A DNA stretch of 64,000 nt from Nectonema munidae. Lineage: Eukaryota > Nematomorpha > Nectonematoida > Nectonematidae. The position numbers and the translations under genes were made by a program. Below, piece by piece: positions 24,650-37,360 of the stretch (positions are counted from its first letter, which is position 1; the number at the start of each line of letters is the position of its first letter). Under the pieces are notes generated by a model. The model did no database searches, was not told where the DNA came from, and saw only the letters and a list, made by a program, of their open reading frames with translations. Location of the stretch: positions 35,534 to 99,533 of the forward strand of contig JAUIRK010000473.1 in assembly GCA_030549495.1 (NCBI GenBank), written 5' to 3'.

Positions 24650-25432
24650 TTTATATTTATTATTCTTAATTAAATCCACTTTCAAATGCTTTCTTTCACT
24701 AAGAAATATCTTGTCTTACGTGTTTCTGGATCTCTCGCTATGACAGAGAGCTTTAATTTGGGATCAGACTCATGGATTAAGAGCAGTTGACTCATTTTTA
24801 TTAGATTAAGGTCATATGCTATAAGTATTATTTCTTCTTTAAATAAATAAGGGTCTAAAGAGGAAAAAATTGATCCTGTATTCACAACTTTCCAAATTTT
24901 GTTCAATAAAAGTTTCACGAAAATTGTTGTATTTTTTCACTTTAATTCGTTTTGGTTACACCATGTGTAACAAGTGACTTTATGATGATTCCATCTTAAG
25001 AAGATTGAAAATTTTTCACTTTTTTGTTCAGTGGGGAAACAATTTAGAATACTTTTATAAAAATAAATACAAGGACTAGTCCAGGGTTTCCTAACATTTG
25101 TATAGGAAGAGAAATTTTCCTCTCAAATAAGACGTTGAGAGGAGCACAGTCATCGATTTACCTAATTGAAGGCAGGGGTGGATCTAGAAGATATATAACC
25201 AACCAGGCTTTGGATGTATATAATTTTTACAACAAAATCAATAATCTTTCTGTACTTTTACCATTTGGCTCTCATTACATTTATCAAATTCATTCCCCTA
25301 GTACATATATATGTTATATGATTTGCATTTTTTTAGAATCAAAATGTAAAAAAAGAAAAATAAAATTTAATTAAAACATGTTTGCGTGAAGGATGTTGTA
25401 AACACGATGACCTTGAAAAATGAAAAATCAAT

Positions 25433-28274
25433 AGCTTTCATTGTCGAAAGGATCGAAATAAGTAGAACTTCTTCATAAAATTTAATATTAAATCACTTAA
25501 TCTATATGAATAGATGTTTCTTGGTTTGCATCAGTTGAAAACTTTATTCTTGAAATGACTGGCCATTAATAAAAACAACGATTTTGGCGTCAAAGAAATT
25601 TACTCAAGTAACAAATTCTCGAATATACAATTTCCCAATATTTATACATATTAAAGAAAGTGCACGCCTATTTTCTTCATAATTACCCCAAAACAGTAAC
25701 AGGGAATCCATTATTGAAGCTATTTTAAGCACATATCTGTTCAAGTTAGCTCAAAATGCAATCAACTATTTAGTCGATTTTTGCAATCTTATTTATTTAC
25801 TAACTCTTTCCATAGAACTTACTACGTAAGTACACTAAACCAAGATCGTGAGCGATTTCACTCTTTTGATCACAATATGTGCCAAAATTCATTCCAAAGA
25901 ATCGCTATGCTAATTTTGGCGTACTTATATAATTTCTGAAATGACTTTTCCCATACATTGTAATAAAAGCAGCCAAATGGTTCCTTAGTTTCTGAATTAT
26001 CCCAATAAATGATTCACTCGAAACAAACATCAAAGAGCCAATTTCATGACTTCTAAGTCTAAGCGTGAACTTACTTGATCGCAAGAATTCAGAATCAATT
26101 ATAGGTAACGATCTTCAACCTATTACTTGACAATAACGCATCTCGAAATGATACGTCAAGATGTGCATATAAAAAAACTTTTTTAACGAAAGTATCTAAA
26201 ATTTAAGCCAGTAGAGATCTTCAACCTATTATAGGCGTGTCCACTCCCTTTTCAGGAGTAAAGTCTTTTCATTATATTTTGTAATTGTTTTTTTCATCTC
26301 TTATCTCATAAATTAGCACTTAATTGCTCGCCCTCAACTTCATCATTCTCACCTCTTTCTAAGTGTTTTGGAAAAAGTACTTTAATTATCTCCCCCATCT
26401 ATAGCTTGTTCTCTCTCCCTTTCACATAAACAACGATAAACGCGAAACCATTATATTAGAGTTTGATTCGGGTAATCCAAGAAACTTTGCATGAAATTTT
26501 TGAAATTTCTCTGGAATTCTCACTAACATGAAATAGTCAATAAGTGTTTATTCTTTTCTATATTAGTATTTATATCAAATTAAATTCTTGCATTTGCGTA
26601 TAAGAATTATTTATCAATTTATATAAAGCATAAGTTAGATCGAAATAGTTCAATTTTTTATAAATAATAACTGGTATAATTATCATAAAAGAAAAAAAAA
26701 CTTTAAAAAAATCAATAACATCCCTCAAAGTTTCCATAAAATTTTTTAAAGCTGTGGACATTTTTCATACAAAGTTGAGATTGAGGTTAAGAAAGAAATA
26801 ATGCTAATTAGTTACTTCCTTGTCTTTGAGTTTGAAATAAAAAAAAGTTTCAAAAATGTTAAACTTTGGACACAAACAATAATCATCAGATACCATATGC
26901 ATTAAAGCTCCTGCTCGAGAATTAAAAGGGTTCTTTTCTTCTGGCTCTGGCAAATGACTCAATAAAAAAATTAATAATTTAGTTTTATACAATGCAAGCA
27001 AATTTGTTGATAATAAAGTTCGTTGAAACAAGATAAGATCAACGTTTTTTTCAAAATATTTTTTTTAAAAAGTTTAGCTTTAAAAAATGGTCTTGTGTAA
27101 TTTTAGGTTTTAAATACAGATTTTAGATATGGAGGCCAATAATTTTTTTTTAAATATAATAAATTTCTCTAGGAAATATTTTATGGGAACATCAGAAACT
27201 CAAGCAGACGCCTCTTTGTTGAAAGCAAAAATTGAATATGAGTTGAGGTCTTTAAATCAAAGACAGCGATTTAACTAAACCAGGCCTTAGCCAATAAGAC
27301 AGAATGCGCAAGACGAAAGCCTTACTTCAAGCTGTTAATTTTAACATGTGCTTCAAGTATAGAAATATTTTCCATTGCAAATCTTGCTCTTTTAATACGC
27401 ATTCATTATAGTCAAAGTTGATGTAAATTAAATTCTATGACATTAAAAAGTGGGAAAAATGATATTATATCCTATCTATTAAGAATTTCACCTTGAACAC
27501 ACGTATAAAACACTAAAATACATTTAATGCATAAAGGAAAAATTAAATGTTCATAAATGTATTAAAAAATACTAGTAGAACGCATTATTATGGCTTCGAG
27601 CAAACTAATAAAAATAAATCATTTTTCAGATGAGAGCGTTTGCTACATTAATAGCCAATGCGCATATCAAAACAAAAAATTCAAACAGATTTACAATCAT
27701 AGCAACACACAACTAAAAATCACATAAAATGGAATGCTAGGATAACGACTGCATCAGGCTTTCTTTCCCTCTCAAAAAATTTAGAGTGGCATAAATTTGA
27801 AAAAAGTTTATTTCAAAAGTCAGAATTAATAAATATAAAATATTAGTGATATACATATATATATATATATAATCAGAAAGATAAAAGAAAGTGCGCTTTT
27901 CATAAATAAAATGTGATGATTTCTAAAAATTGAAATAATTAACACTAAACGTTGATAAATCATGAATAATGAATATTTAATTACGACAAGCTCTCATCGG
28001 CTACACACTACAGTGCATACGAATTGAGAAGACATCACCCACCATGGTGCAGTTAGTGATTCGCAATTCTGCATGCCGTGCAAACACTTTAAGAGCACTG
28101 CAAAATTGCCAACAGGAAAATTGTCAAAACTCGCTCAACAAAGAGTATAACAGATACATCATAATAAAGTAAAAAGATATTAATAGTAATATGCACACAT
28201 ACACACGTATATATAAATTCTATTCGTGTATGTGTGTTGAAGAGTAATTAAATTTGAAAGTGGATGACGCGTGC
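25433..28274. other. Intergenic stretch between palindrome and SNX gene
   Basis: No gene, RNA or well-formed element recognised. It includes an (AT)n run at 27,856-27,872. Short frames (26,570-27,031) look like chance. Confidence 0.6.
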
Positions 28275-28325
28275 TCAGATGTTCGAATCAATTTCAGGTA
28301 AAAACGCTTCCCAAAGCTTAACGAT
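28275..28325 (-). CDS. Snx1: SNX gene, exon L (C-terminus and stop)
   Basis: TTCATTTAG acceptor, then IVKLWEAFLPEIDSNI and TGA. Matches the SNX1 end (LAKYWEAFLPEAK). Only 16 codons, and 1.8 kb away from exon K. Confidence 0.93.
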   Translation of the reverse strand: MVKLWEAFLPEIDSNI

Positions 28326-28569
28326 CTAAATGAAGCAAAAATGTCAAAGATGAATTGAATGCAATTCTCAACATCCTTTACGCGTATGAAAGTTTCATGC
28401 AATTTGCTTTGCAGTAAAATTAGGCTTTTAAAATCAAAAATAGTTCCGTGCAATATTGTTGTACGTCAATCACCTTGACATATCGTGTAATCTCTGTTAA
28501 TAAAAATGTCGGGAATGAAACTAATCATTTCAAATGAAAATATTATTCAATAAATATTCATTTTGTGAT

Positions 28570-28757
28570 AATGTCATAAACAAATAAAATTTGTAAAATT
28601 TATTGGGAGGCCAAGATATCCTAACCAGTTTCGGCAAGAGACTGAATAAAATATTCATTTATCTTGAGAAGGCACTCTCTTGCCGAAACTGGTTAAGATA
28701 CCTTTATTTCTTTTAAAGCGACCCTAACAAATTTATAAAGTTTTTTTGTTTATCAAA
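28570..28757. repeat. Fold-back element in SNX intron
   Basis: Two inverted arms share AACCAGTTTCGGCAAGAGA and extend outward imperfectly to about 28,575 and 28,755, with a roughly 40-base loop. No coding capacity. Confidence 0.7.
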
Positions 28758-28981
28758 ATTATTATTGTTCCCTTAAAGCCATAATTTATTTGCTCTTTTT
28801 GTATTTTACTCTGATAAAGAATTTGTGATCAAAAAAGAAGGCAAAATATTATTTTGAGAAATTTTTTGTCCATTTATAGCATTAATTTGTACTCATCTGA
28901 TTTACAAGAACAAAAGTTGAAATTACTTGTCAATTTTTATGATCTCAATCAAGTTAAAACAAAAACGAGAACAATGCAATA

Positions 28982-29766
28982 CAACCAGACCTCGTTTATC
29001 GTACACTGTCGCTTTCACACATATTCTTGTTGGATTAACGAAATTTCTACCAGTGTATTAAATTTATAAAGAAATATGCCTATCACAAATGATTACTTCA
29101 ACTCCTATCCTACATCAAAGAGACATGAAGATTAAAGAAACTATTGCATCGCTAATGCATTATTTTTAGGTATCAACTGGACAAACATATGGAAAATATT
29201 GAACTTATTCTGTGAGCAAGCACTCACAGTCAATCTTAAAAATGTATTTTGAAAAATAACATTTTAATATTTTGTTTATTAAACTTCAAAAAATAAGTAA
29301 AAGAGCTTTTTATTAGGAACAAAATTTTTTAAAATGTTATATATTTCGCTTCACCAATGAAGCTTTTTCAAACAAGACTGTTGTTGAATGAAGTAGGAAT
29401 GGACAAAAGATTTTTTGTAATCTGTTGTCCACTCTTTCTACTTCACTCAGTAACGGTCTTGATTGAAAAAACTTCATCGGTGAAGCAAAATATATAACAT
29501 TTTTGAAATCTTTGTCCCTAACAAGAAGTTCTTTTACTTATCTTTTGGATATTAATAAACTTATAATAGAACAGCTTACCTTCAATTTTAATTTTAATAT
29601 TTTGTTTGTCGGATTAACATACTCTACAACCATGTTTAAAAGAAATCAGTTCGGGTGGGTGTCGAAATGTGAATGTGGACATAACGGGGGAGAAAACATT
29701 AAAAATATCGGTTACAGTTAGTGGTGTTTCGGTTAGAGGGGTTGTCAGATAAACGAGGTCTGACTG
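28982..29766. mobile_element. pogo/Tigger-like non-autonomous element
   Basis: Inverted ends share CAGACCTCGTTTATC (left from 28,982; right inverted, ending near 29,766), in the style of pogo/Tigger termini. A TA precedes the left end; the right flank reads CA-TA, so the target duplication is decayed. A fold-back element is nested inside it. Confidence 0.5.
29278..29590. mobile_element. Nested fold-back element with 17-bp flanking repeat
   Basis: Arms of about 120 bp (around 29,285-29,405 and 29,430-29,570) are inverted copies of roughly 80% identity. A perfect direct repeat, ATTTTAATATTTTGTTT, flanks it at 29,261-29,277 and 29,591-29,607, which looks like a long target-site duplication. Confidence 0.7.
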
Positions 29767-30155
29767 CATAATTTTGTTTCATTTTTTTCAGTATAGATGA
29801 ATACGCGATTGAATTTTAAAACAAAAACTAGAAATAAACATGATTGTTTAAGTATATTATTATAGATGAGACTGTAATTGAAATAATAATAAAAATAGTA
29901 AATAAGTTATCATTTTATTTTTTTTATGATGAAGCCTAACTTTGATTGACATGAAATTAAGTATTTACCAAATTATCATTTTTAATTTAAATTTAAATCT
30001 TTAACTATCATAAGGTCCAAAACAAATAATTTAAGGAAAATACTTGAAGTATTTCAATGAAAAATTCAAAAAAAAAATGAAATTTGAGCCCACATATGTA
30101 TCCGAGGGATTATATACATCCGACAAAAAAATGTCTAATTGTTAAATTTAAAAAC

Positions 30156-30308
30156 CTGTTGTTGTTTTTTCATAACTTCTTCTAAATAGTTAATGAACAT
30201 GCTCTTGAATTCTTTAATCCTTTCCTTTTCGAACTTGCTAATTTCTTTGCGCACATTCAAGGAGACCATTTCAAAGTGCTCTTTACACTCCGCCACTCTG
30301 TTCTCTAG
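30156..30308 (-). CDS. Snx1: SNX gene, exon K (BAR helix 3)
   Basis: 51 codons in phase 0 between TTGTCAG and GTTTTT: LENRVAECKEHFEMVSLN, VRKEISKFEKERIKEFKS, MFINYLEEVMKKQQQ. Matches SNX1 ESRVTQYERDFERI and VRKEVIRFEKEKSKDFK. GTTTTT is a non-standard extension of the donor. Confidence 0.95.
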
Positions 30309-30474
30309 CTGACAAAAATGGAAAAATTCGTGAATAATGAACTTTTGACAAAAAAAAGATAAGAATACCTACTTCTTTATTTAGAAATAAAAAAATTAGG
30401 GTTATGTCAAAATATTCCTTTTTCACTTTAGTAACTTTATCAATGTTTTTTAAAAATAAGATACCAAACTTTAA

Positions 30475-30578
30475 TTAACCCATTAAGTACCATAGAAATC
30501 AGACAATATCTAAAAAAACGCAGACGAAGATGAAATTATTTATGTTCCCAAATGGGAGCATTGGGACTTAATGGGCTA
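30475..30578. mobile_element. piggyBac-type MITE, short copy
   Basis: Same ends as the arm copies (TTAACCCATTAAGTACCATAG to CTTAATGGGCTAA) but lacking about 35 bp of interior; the right TTAA has decayed to CTAA. Sits in the intron upstream of SNX exon K. Confidence 0.7.
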
Positions 30579-31071
30579 AGGAGAAAAGTATTTTTACACT
30601 TCACGTGTTATTTCTTCTTAACCATAGATTAGTTTATTTTCGGAAAAACGTTTCCCATTATCGACTATTATTTCACCAAAAGTGGTCCTAACGGTAAGCC
30701 TTAACGTTAACCACAATAAATACGCCTCGTTCTTACTCTCAAAATTTTAATTCTGAACAAAAATTCTACAACACTGAAAAAGTGCTCAAAAAACAATGTC
30801 ATTTATATGTTCTAAACTTGGCGTAAAACTCATTCTTAAAAATGCACTTATTGTAATGATTTAAATAATTAAGACTATTTATTTCCACAAGGTATTATAA
30901 AATTTATTCATAAATAGTTTTCTGGGTTCTTTTCTTCCTAATTCCATATATATATATAATATAGGTGAAATATAGAACATTTCAGGGTAAATTTGTAGAA
31001 AAAGAGGAAAACTTAGAATATATGGTGGCGGGACATTTCGTCGAATGGCTGTTTTGTTAAAAGCGAACAAT

Positions 31072-31100
31072 CTCTCTCTCTCTCTCTCTATATATATAAT
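31072..31100. repeat. TC/TA microsatellite
   Basis: A (TC)n run followed by (TA)n in an SNX intron. Confidence 0.85.
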
Positions 31101-33014
31101 ATATTGAAATTATAATCGTGAAAGAAAGATTTTACTTCAAATTTTTGTAAAAGGAACTAACGTATTAAAATAAAGTACAATAAATAAAATGATTAAACAC
31201 TTTATTAAAATGGATATAAAACTTAATAATTAGAATTAAAGCTATATAAAGGTTCGCTTTATGATACTAGCAGCTACTACATTTTTTAGTGTGAGAAAAA
31301 ATATTAGTTCCACTTACTAAGTAAATTAGTAAACGATCGTGTCTTCATTTTCCCTAATGAGTCAGTAAGGTTTCTCAACGATTAAGTGTAACCAACTGAA
31401 TTACTAAATGCTCTTGTCCAAAATTCCACAAATGAATTACTAATGCTTACCAGTTGGGAGACCAACACATATCTATATATAGCAGTACCTTATGGTGGAT
31501 TTGTGCGGGTTGGCTCAAACTACACTGGTTTATCGCTGCTGCTGAAAGTGTAACAAAATTCTACACTTTTCCCAGAGAGTACTTGCTTTTATGGAAATAC
31601 TTTCTTAGTTTAAACAAAGCTTTGTTTTGAACTGATATATTATACTCATATAGAGATGGTTAATCTAGGGGCTAACAACTACAACAACAACAAAGGGTAA
31701 CCAACCTACCAGCAAAATTACTAAAAAGGTAAACCCACTTATATATTATTTCTTTAATAGTTTATAATTAAGCAGTTTAGATAAATATAAAAAGCCTATA
31801 GCTTTTGGCTGTCTAACATGTCTCGAAGAAAAGGCTGTTTGACTAAATATCCCTTTGAAGATATCTCTGCTTCGTGGCGAAACGTGGGTTCACGAAATAT
31901 ATAGGTGTAAAGGTGGACATGAAAGGAGGGCAGCTGAGCATTTTTAACAAAGCTGAAGAAAAAATCAGAATGAGTTTGTTCATCCTTCTCCTTAACTTCA
32001 TCAAAGACAGGATTCCGAAAGAAGAAGAATCGAAGTAAACATCGTACTCATTTACTGACGAGGTAATTACAAGGTTCCCTACCTGAATTTTTGTATATTT
32101 TTTGTGCTTCATAAGCGAACATGTGGCTCGCTTGTTTATCTATGCATAATAATCATTGTTTTACAAAATCTATTTATTCCATGAGTACTAGAAACTATTT
32201 TCCCTTATCATTCTAGAGAAAAATCTAGTTTATGCGCACTATGGTAAACATTAGTTTTTGAGGAGTGATTATGAGAACAAATGAAGATGAAAAACATGCT
32301 ATGTTGTGTATGGATTGGGGGTATGACTTGAGTGAAGTTGACAAATTGCCATGGAGAGTGACCACTCATACAAAGATAAACTTTTTATCGTAGTACGCAT
32401 AAGCTAAATTGTTAAATTTTTACCTTGCAATTTTCTCATTCCTAATTTTCTATACACAGGAAAGCTTCTTCAATATGGGTTCGTAAAGTGACTCTTAGCT
32501 ATTCACCATATTAGAAGGATTAAGTAAAAAAATTATTTCTACAAACAAAATCTATTTTAATTTATAAATAAATCATGACAGTTAGAATCTAAAAGAAAAA
32601 ATTAGCAACCTCTTGTGCAAGTTTTAGTCATCCTTAGAGGTAGATTCATCGTTGGCTTCAACGAACGTTGATCAACCATTAAGAATTTTTTGTAAACAAA
32701 ATTTTTTTAATTCTAATATCATTTTTCTAGCTTTTCCAAATGAAGAAAGCTTCATTACGGCTTCTTCATTTCCTTCAAATATTTGGCATTTTCTTTTTCT
32801 AAGTGTGTTTTCCAAATCTTCTCATATTTGCTCAATAACACTGTACAACAAATTTTAGAGCTAACTGGCATTTTTTGACAAAATCAAGGGTGTGGAATCA
32901 CAATTTAATAATTAAAATTTCTCATCACGTCACAATTTTATGTAAAATGCTTTTTTTATATTGTACTTGCTTGTATATAAGTTGACGTTTTACAACATTA
33001 ATTTTCTTTCCAAA

Positions 33015-33581
33015 TTAGTTCCTCCATATATATATATTTTGAAACGGAAATGAAAAGTTTAGGTTTTTATTGTAGCATTTAGTTTTTCGTTTATAAGATG
33101 TGTCAGGGTTGTCCCGCTTAAGATTCCAACAAAAATCAACAGTGCTCCATTTTCCTTTATATCTTTTTCCCATTGAGGATGCCATGATTCTTTCTCCATG
33201 TTCATCACTTACATCTCCTCCGTTTGTTGTGAAAAAAGAAAGATAAGAATGCAGAAAGTGTGCTTTTAGTCGTATGTTGCATCCTAAACTTTTAATTAGG
33301 TTTTTTAATATAAGTTCTTTTTCGCCATCTTGTTTCTTTCCCAAAAGACCTTTGCATACATCTTTAAAATACCGCCAAGCTGCTAGTTCATTTTCATTCA
33401 TTGTTGTTTCAAAATTTTTATCAGCTATAAGTTTACGAATTTGAGGACCTATAAGTATGCCTTCTTTTATCTTTGCATCACTTATTTTAGGGAAAAACGA
33501 TGTGAGGTACTGGAAAGATGGCTTGTGTTGCAGTGCGTTTGTAAACTTTATACAAATATAATTAATTATTTCCAAATTCAT
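33015..33581 (-). CDS. Intact ORF of an arthropod repeat-family protein
   Basis: 188 codons, uninterrupted, inside the SNX intron between exons J and K and on the same strand. Segments such as FFPKISDAKIKEGILIGPQ, NLIKSLGCNIRLKAHFLHSY, GGDVSDEHGERI and MGKRYKGKWSTVDFCWNLKRD resemble a protein found in many copies in arthropod genomes, usually annotated as uncharacterised and probably from a transposon. Compared with my memory of that family, a few residues after GER (the FHQDI part) seem to be missing. I cannot name the transposon class, and I saw no clear terminal repeats. An alternative is a recently captured host gene; being intact is unusual among the relics here. Confidence 0.55.
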   Translation of the reverse strand: MNLEIINYICIKFTNALQHKPSFQYLTSFFPKISDAKIKEGILIGPQIRKLIADKNFETTMNENELAAWRYFKDVCKGLLGKKQDGEKELILKNLIKSLGCNIRLKAHFLHSYLSFFTTNGGDVSDEHGERIMASSMGKRYKGKWSTVDFCWNLKRDNPDTSYKRKTKCYNKNLNFSFPFQNIYIWRN

Positions 33582-34080
33582 TTCTTTAATTTTAAATATT
33601 CCTATAAAATACTAATTTCAATTTACATGATAAAGATAAATAAATAAGTGAATAAATTAAAAAATTTATTTCTTCTTGATTCTAAAGTGCCAACTCAAGG
33701 AAGTCAAATGCACCTCTGCGAGAATTTGAAATCTGAATTGGTCTCAGGGTTGAAGTAAGGGCACTTATGTAGTGTCTGTTAGTTTAAGTACATACTACAC
33801 ATTGCTATTACTAACAAATAAGCATTGTGTAGTGCTATATTGGACAAGATATACAGATTTCAACTCACGATAGAGGTGAATTTATCAGATTACTTGTTTT
33901 AGTTTTTTAATATACATTTTAAAACAGAAACAACACAAATCGAAGGGAAATCTGAGCAAAGGAAAAATCTAAACCCATCGTTATCTTGTTAATAAAAGGC
34001 GCAATCAATGGTACTTCCCTATATTAATTTAAAGACTTTTTATTGAATTAGAAAAAAATCTTATGAAGAAAAGGAAATAC

Positions 34081-34244
34081 TTCTTTGATTTCAGGTTTAG
34101 TGGAAAGGGCTTTTCCCGTACGATTCAAGTAGGCACTGCTGGAGTCTGATTCCTGTTTTTTAGCGAGCTGGCTTTCAGAATGTTGAATATTTTGGTATGC
34201 TTTTATTCTCTCATATAGGATTCGGCGAATAACAGATATCAGTC
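34081..34244 (-). CDS. Snx1: SNX gene, exon J (BAR domain)
   Basis: Begins after TGTTTAG and completes the glycine codon of exon I: LISVIRRILYERIKAYQNIQ, HSESQLAKKQESDSSS, then NRTGKALSTKPEIKE before a GTATTT donor. Corresponds to SNX1 LLAIVRAAFDQRMKTWQ and QKKREAEA. Shorter and more serine-rich in the middle than SNX1. Confidence 0.88.
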
Positions 34245-36591
34245 CTAAACAAAAAAAATATTATTCTAATGTTATTAATACAATGAAAATGATATTGATT
34301 AAACAGTTATTTGCCTATGCTAAATTTTGTAAGCATGAATAATTTTCAGTTTATCAAAACTATCGCATAACGAACATTGAAAAAGTATATAAGTGATCAA
34401 ATTCTTGGACTCCTTAGCTGTTTCAAAGAATTGAGATATTTAATTCTAAAACTACGATACTTTTTCTTTCTTCTTCTCAATTTCCCTTCAAGTTAGGGGT
34501 CGGAAGTATGAATCGCCTTCTTTCAATTTTGTTTATCATCTACATCTCTGATTCTACTATTTCATACTTCTCCTTACTCATTCTAACATCCACCATTTCA
34601 GTCGTCCTAATCTTTTTTCGCTTACACTCTTCATAAAAAAGCTTTCTCATTTTACTATTTTCTTCGCCTCCCTAATAACCGTTTTTGAACAGTGATTCAT
34701 ATAGTAATCCTTTACTTTGTATAGTGACGAGTGATTCATATATGAATCACAGCAACTTTTATAAATTCTTTAAAAATTACTAAATATCAGCAATTCAAAT
34801 TTTTACGATATGATATTCCAATATAAAAGATTTAAAATTAGTTTATTTCAAAATTTATGCATAAGTGTTTATGAAAAAAATAGTTATACAACGAAAAGTT
34901 TATCTTTTTATAAACATTCTCTCTAATTTATCTTGAAATTTTTGACATTTAAAAAAATTTTCTTCACTAATTTTTTTAAAATAATCTTTATAGCATAAGA
35001 AGGGCGGAATTTCAATACACATAAATATCGTAAACGTATCATATATGAAGCCCTGGACATTAATCGATACAAAAAACGAATATTTTTTTTTCTTCACACA
35101 AGACTGCAAATGTGATCCTATCAATTTTAATATTTTGTAAAGGTGAATACACACGCACGTGGGCAGGGAAAGAAACCAAGAGAAGCTTTTCTCTCAGAAG
35201 AAACAATGACTTGGTTGAGATGCCTTGATTATTTAGGTGATCTTATGGATTTTTTTATCTTATAACTTCAAAACAGAAAGAAAATTAAAAAGTTTCCACA
35301 CCTGGAATTTCCAATTTCAGTAAAGTAGATGAGCCTACACATCACTTCACTTTCTTTTGATCATTTGTTTTTGAAACTCAATTTCTTTTTCAATAAACAG
35401 CATTTACGCGGGCTTCATTTAGTTTTTAAACTTTAAAACTTACTATATTTTGCACTCAAAATAATAGCAAAATTTTAGTTATCGTAAAAAATTAGTGTTT
35501 AAATTTATAATAGGTTTTAGTTAACAAACTCAAAAGTATATTTCTACAAGACAATAATTATACCAAGGGTTTAGCTTGTCGCAACAAAATTTGATTCTAT
35601 CAATAACTTTTTTTCTTATGATTTGTTCAAAAATGCGAAACTTGACAAGAAAAATGACTGCAAAGATTCAACAAAACCAAACAAAAAACTATCCACTTTC
35701 CGGCAATCACTCCCCACTTAAAATTTTTAAGTTCGTAATTTCAAATTTAAACCCTCAACCGCTCAACTTAAAATATAAGTATTTCATTTTGATAAGGAAT
35801 ATAACTTAAATGCTACTGTTTTTATACATTAAATTTTTACGATGTTAGATTTAAACAAAATTATTTTAAATAGTGATGTTAAGAATAAAATATGATCGAC
35901 GGTTGGGCTTTTTAAATCTGATCTTGCAGAAATAAGATGGCGAGCAAGACTGAAGCTAGGCTCGCTAGAACCACTTGTTGCCATAATACATATAACATTA
36001 TGTGCAACAACAGAAAGTGTTGCAAAGTAGGGAGATTTTTCTTTCTACGATGTTAGAATGTTGGAACAGTTTTCAACCAATAACTGTTGATATTCATGTA
36101 TTTAAATTTCTTCAATTTGTTCGCCATTAAATTCATCTACAAAAGAAAGAGGCTCACGCTGTATTTCAGGTATCGGTGTGACTTGATCTAAAGATTTAAT
36201 TGACTTTGATGAAAGCTTTAAGTTATATATTTTTAACATACATTTTAAAATAGAAACAACCCAAATCGAAAAGAAATCTGAGCAAAGGGAAAAAAACCAG
36301 TTTTTTTAAAAGAACACTCTGACACACACCACAGCCCAATATGCCCCCTATGTAACACTAAGACACAACACTCAACATCTGTTATCATGTACACACTTAC
36401 ACACATCCCTCACTCCTATTAACCTCTGGACCGATCCAATCCCAGTAAGCCAATTGCTCGTGATGTGGGGGCAGCTTGGCAAACAAGATAAATGATGCGG
36501 CCATCATCGATCTGTCGACACCTGGATGAGAAATCGTGGAGGCAAACAACAACAACAACAAAGCTTTGAGTTGCACTTTATACAATTTCCG

Positions 36592-37360
36592 TGATTTCAT
36601 CCATTGTCAAAATAAACAGAAATGGAATTTTGGCAAACCCTTGGTGTAGTCCTCCTTCTACTATCATTTTTTCGGTCTCCCCCAAACCGTTCAGCCACTA
36701 TATATATACACAGGGTGTGTCAAAAAAGAAAGATATCTTTTTCTTCCGCAATTGCCTTTCAATCAATACTTTACCTTCATAAGTAAACATTATGGATAAG
36801 TGCGTAATGATGGCTTATATCAATTATGAAATAAAAATACCCAATTTATTATAAAGTAAGAGGCGATGTTTAACGTTATTTAATACACTCATTCAGGTTG
36901 TTGAGAACATCATCCTATTTCCTTTAATAAAATAAAAGAAAGCAGAAAATAATAAAATTTTAAAAAGTAGATGTACGTAAAAGTAGGAAATTGACTATTC
37001 TTAAACAGTGAAAGCCATTACTCAATATTAGCGATAAACATTGTGTGTCAAAAGGTCTTGGTTGATACACCATGTATTTATAATTTTCCTTGGTACTTTT
37101 CTTTTTTCCATACAATCATACACAACATTCCAATCGATGGTGTCAAAGGGCCTTTTCAATATCTAAAAAGAATAAGACTCCGCACCATAGTCTCGTCCCA
37201 AGTCCAGAGTTTGAAAAGAGGAGGACTGGCGTCATCAAGAAGATGTGGGCGTAAAATGTGTTTTTGAACCTCACTTCACTGTGGGCTGTTTTCATCAAAA
37301 ATGTACAACTACGCAGCTTGTATCGAACTATGAGGAAAGCAGGCTTGATCAAACCCAAGA
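36592..37360 (-). pseudogene. LINE reverse transcriptase fragment split by a MITE
   Basis: Minus-strand pieces read FFLDIEKA(F)DTIDWNVVYD, KRKVPRKIINTW (37,080-37,190) and, beyond a 366-bp insert, NGLGETEKMIVEGGLHQG then PFLFILTMDEIT (36,595-36,700). These are the RT motif around the first catalytic Asp and the GLHQGSALSPFLF motif of non-LTR retrotransposons. An extra C after AAGGCC puts the first motif out of frame, and there are further stops. The YxDD box is not seen. Family within LINEs not resolved. Confidence 0.75.
36710..37075. mobile_element. MITE inserted in the LINE relic
   Basis: Inverted ends ACAGGGTGTGTCAA and ACATGGTGTATCAA face each other 366 bp apart. The LINE reading frame stops at one end and resumes at the other. 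Mariner-like by end sequence, but the TA duplication is not clean. Confidence 0.5.

Larger units (their letters stand above)
12993..25432 (-). repeat. Giant inverted repeat, right arm
   Basis: Reverse complement of 1-12,468, with a whole ems-type homeobox gene on the plus strand. By eye the arms differ by roughly one or two percent plus small indels; one clear case is a 30-bp segment present at about 3,208-3,237 and absent from the mirrored site near 22,237. The match is still present at 25,432, where the mirrored arm runs out at the window start, so the repeat may continue to the right. Confidence 0.97.

Noticed and set aside
31843-32112. 89-codon minus-strand frame
   Set aside because: No family recognised, and no neighbouring exon in phase.
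34680-34750. Repeated GTGATTCATATA words
   Set aside because: Short imperfect repeat with no wider structure.
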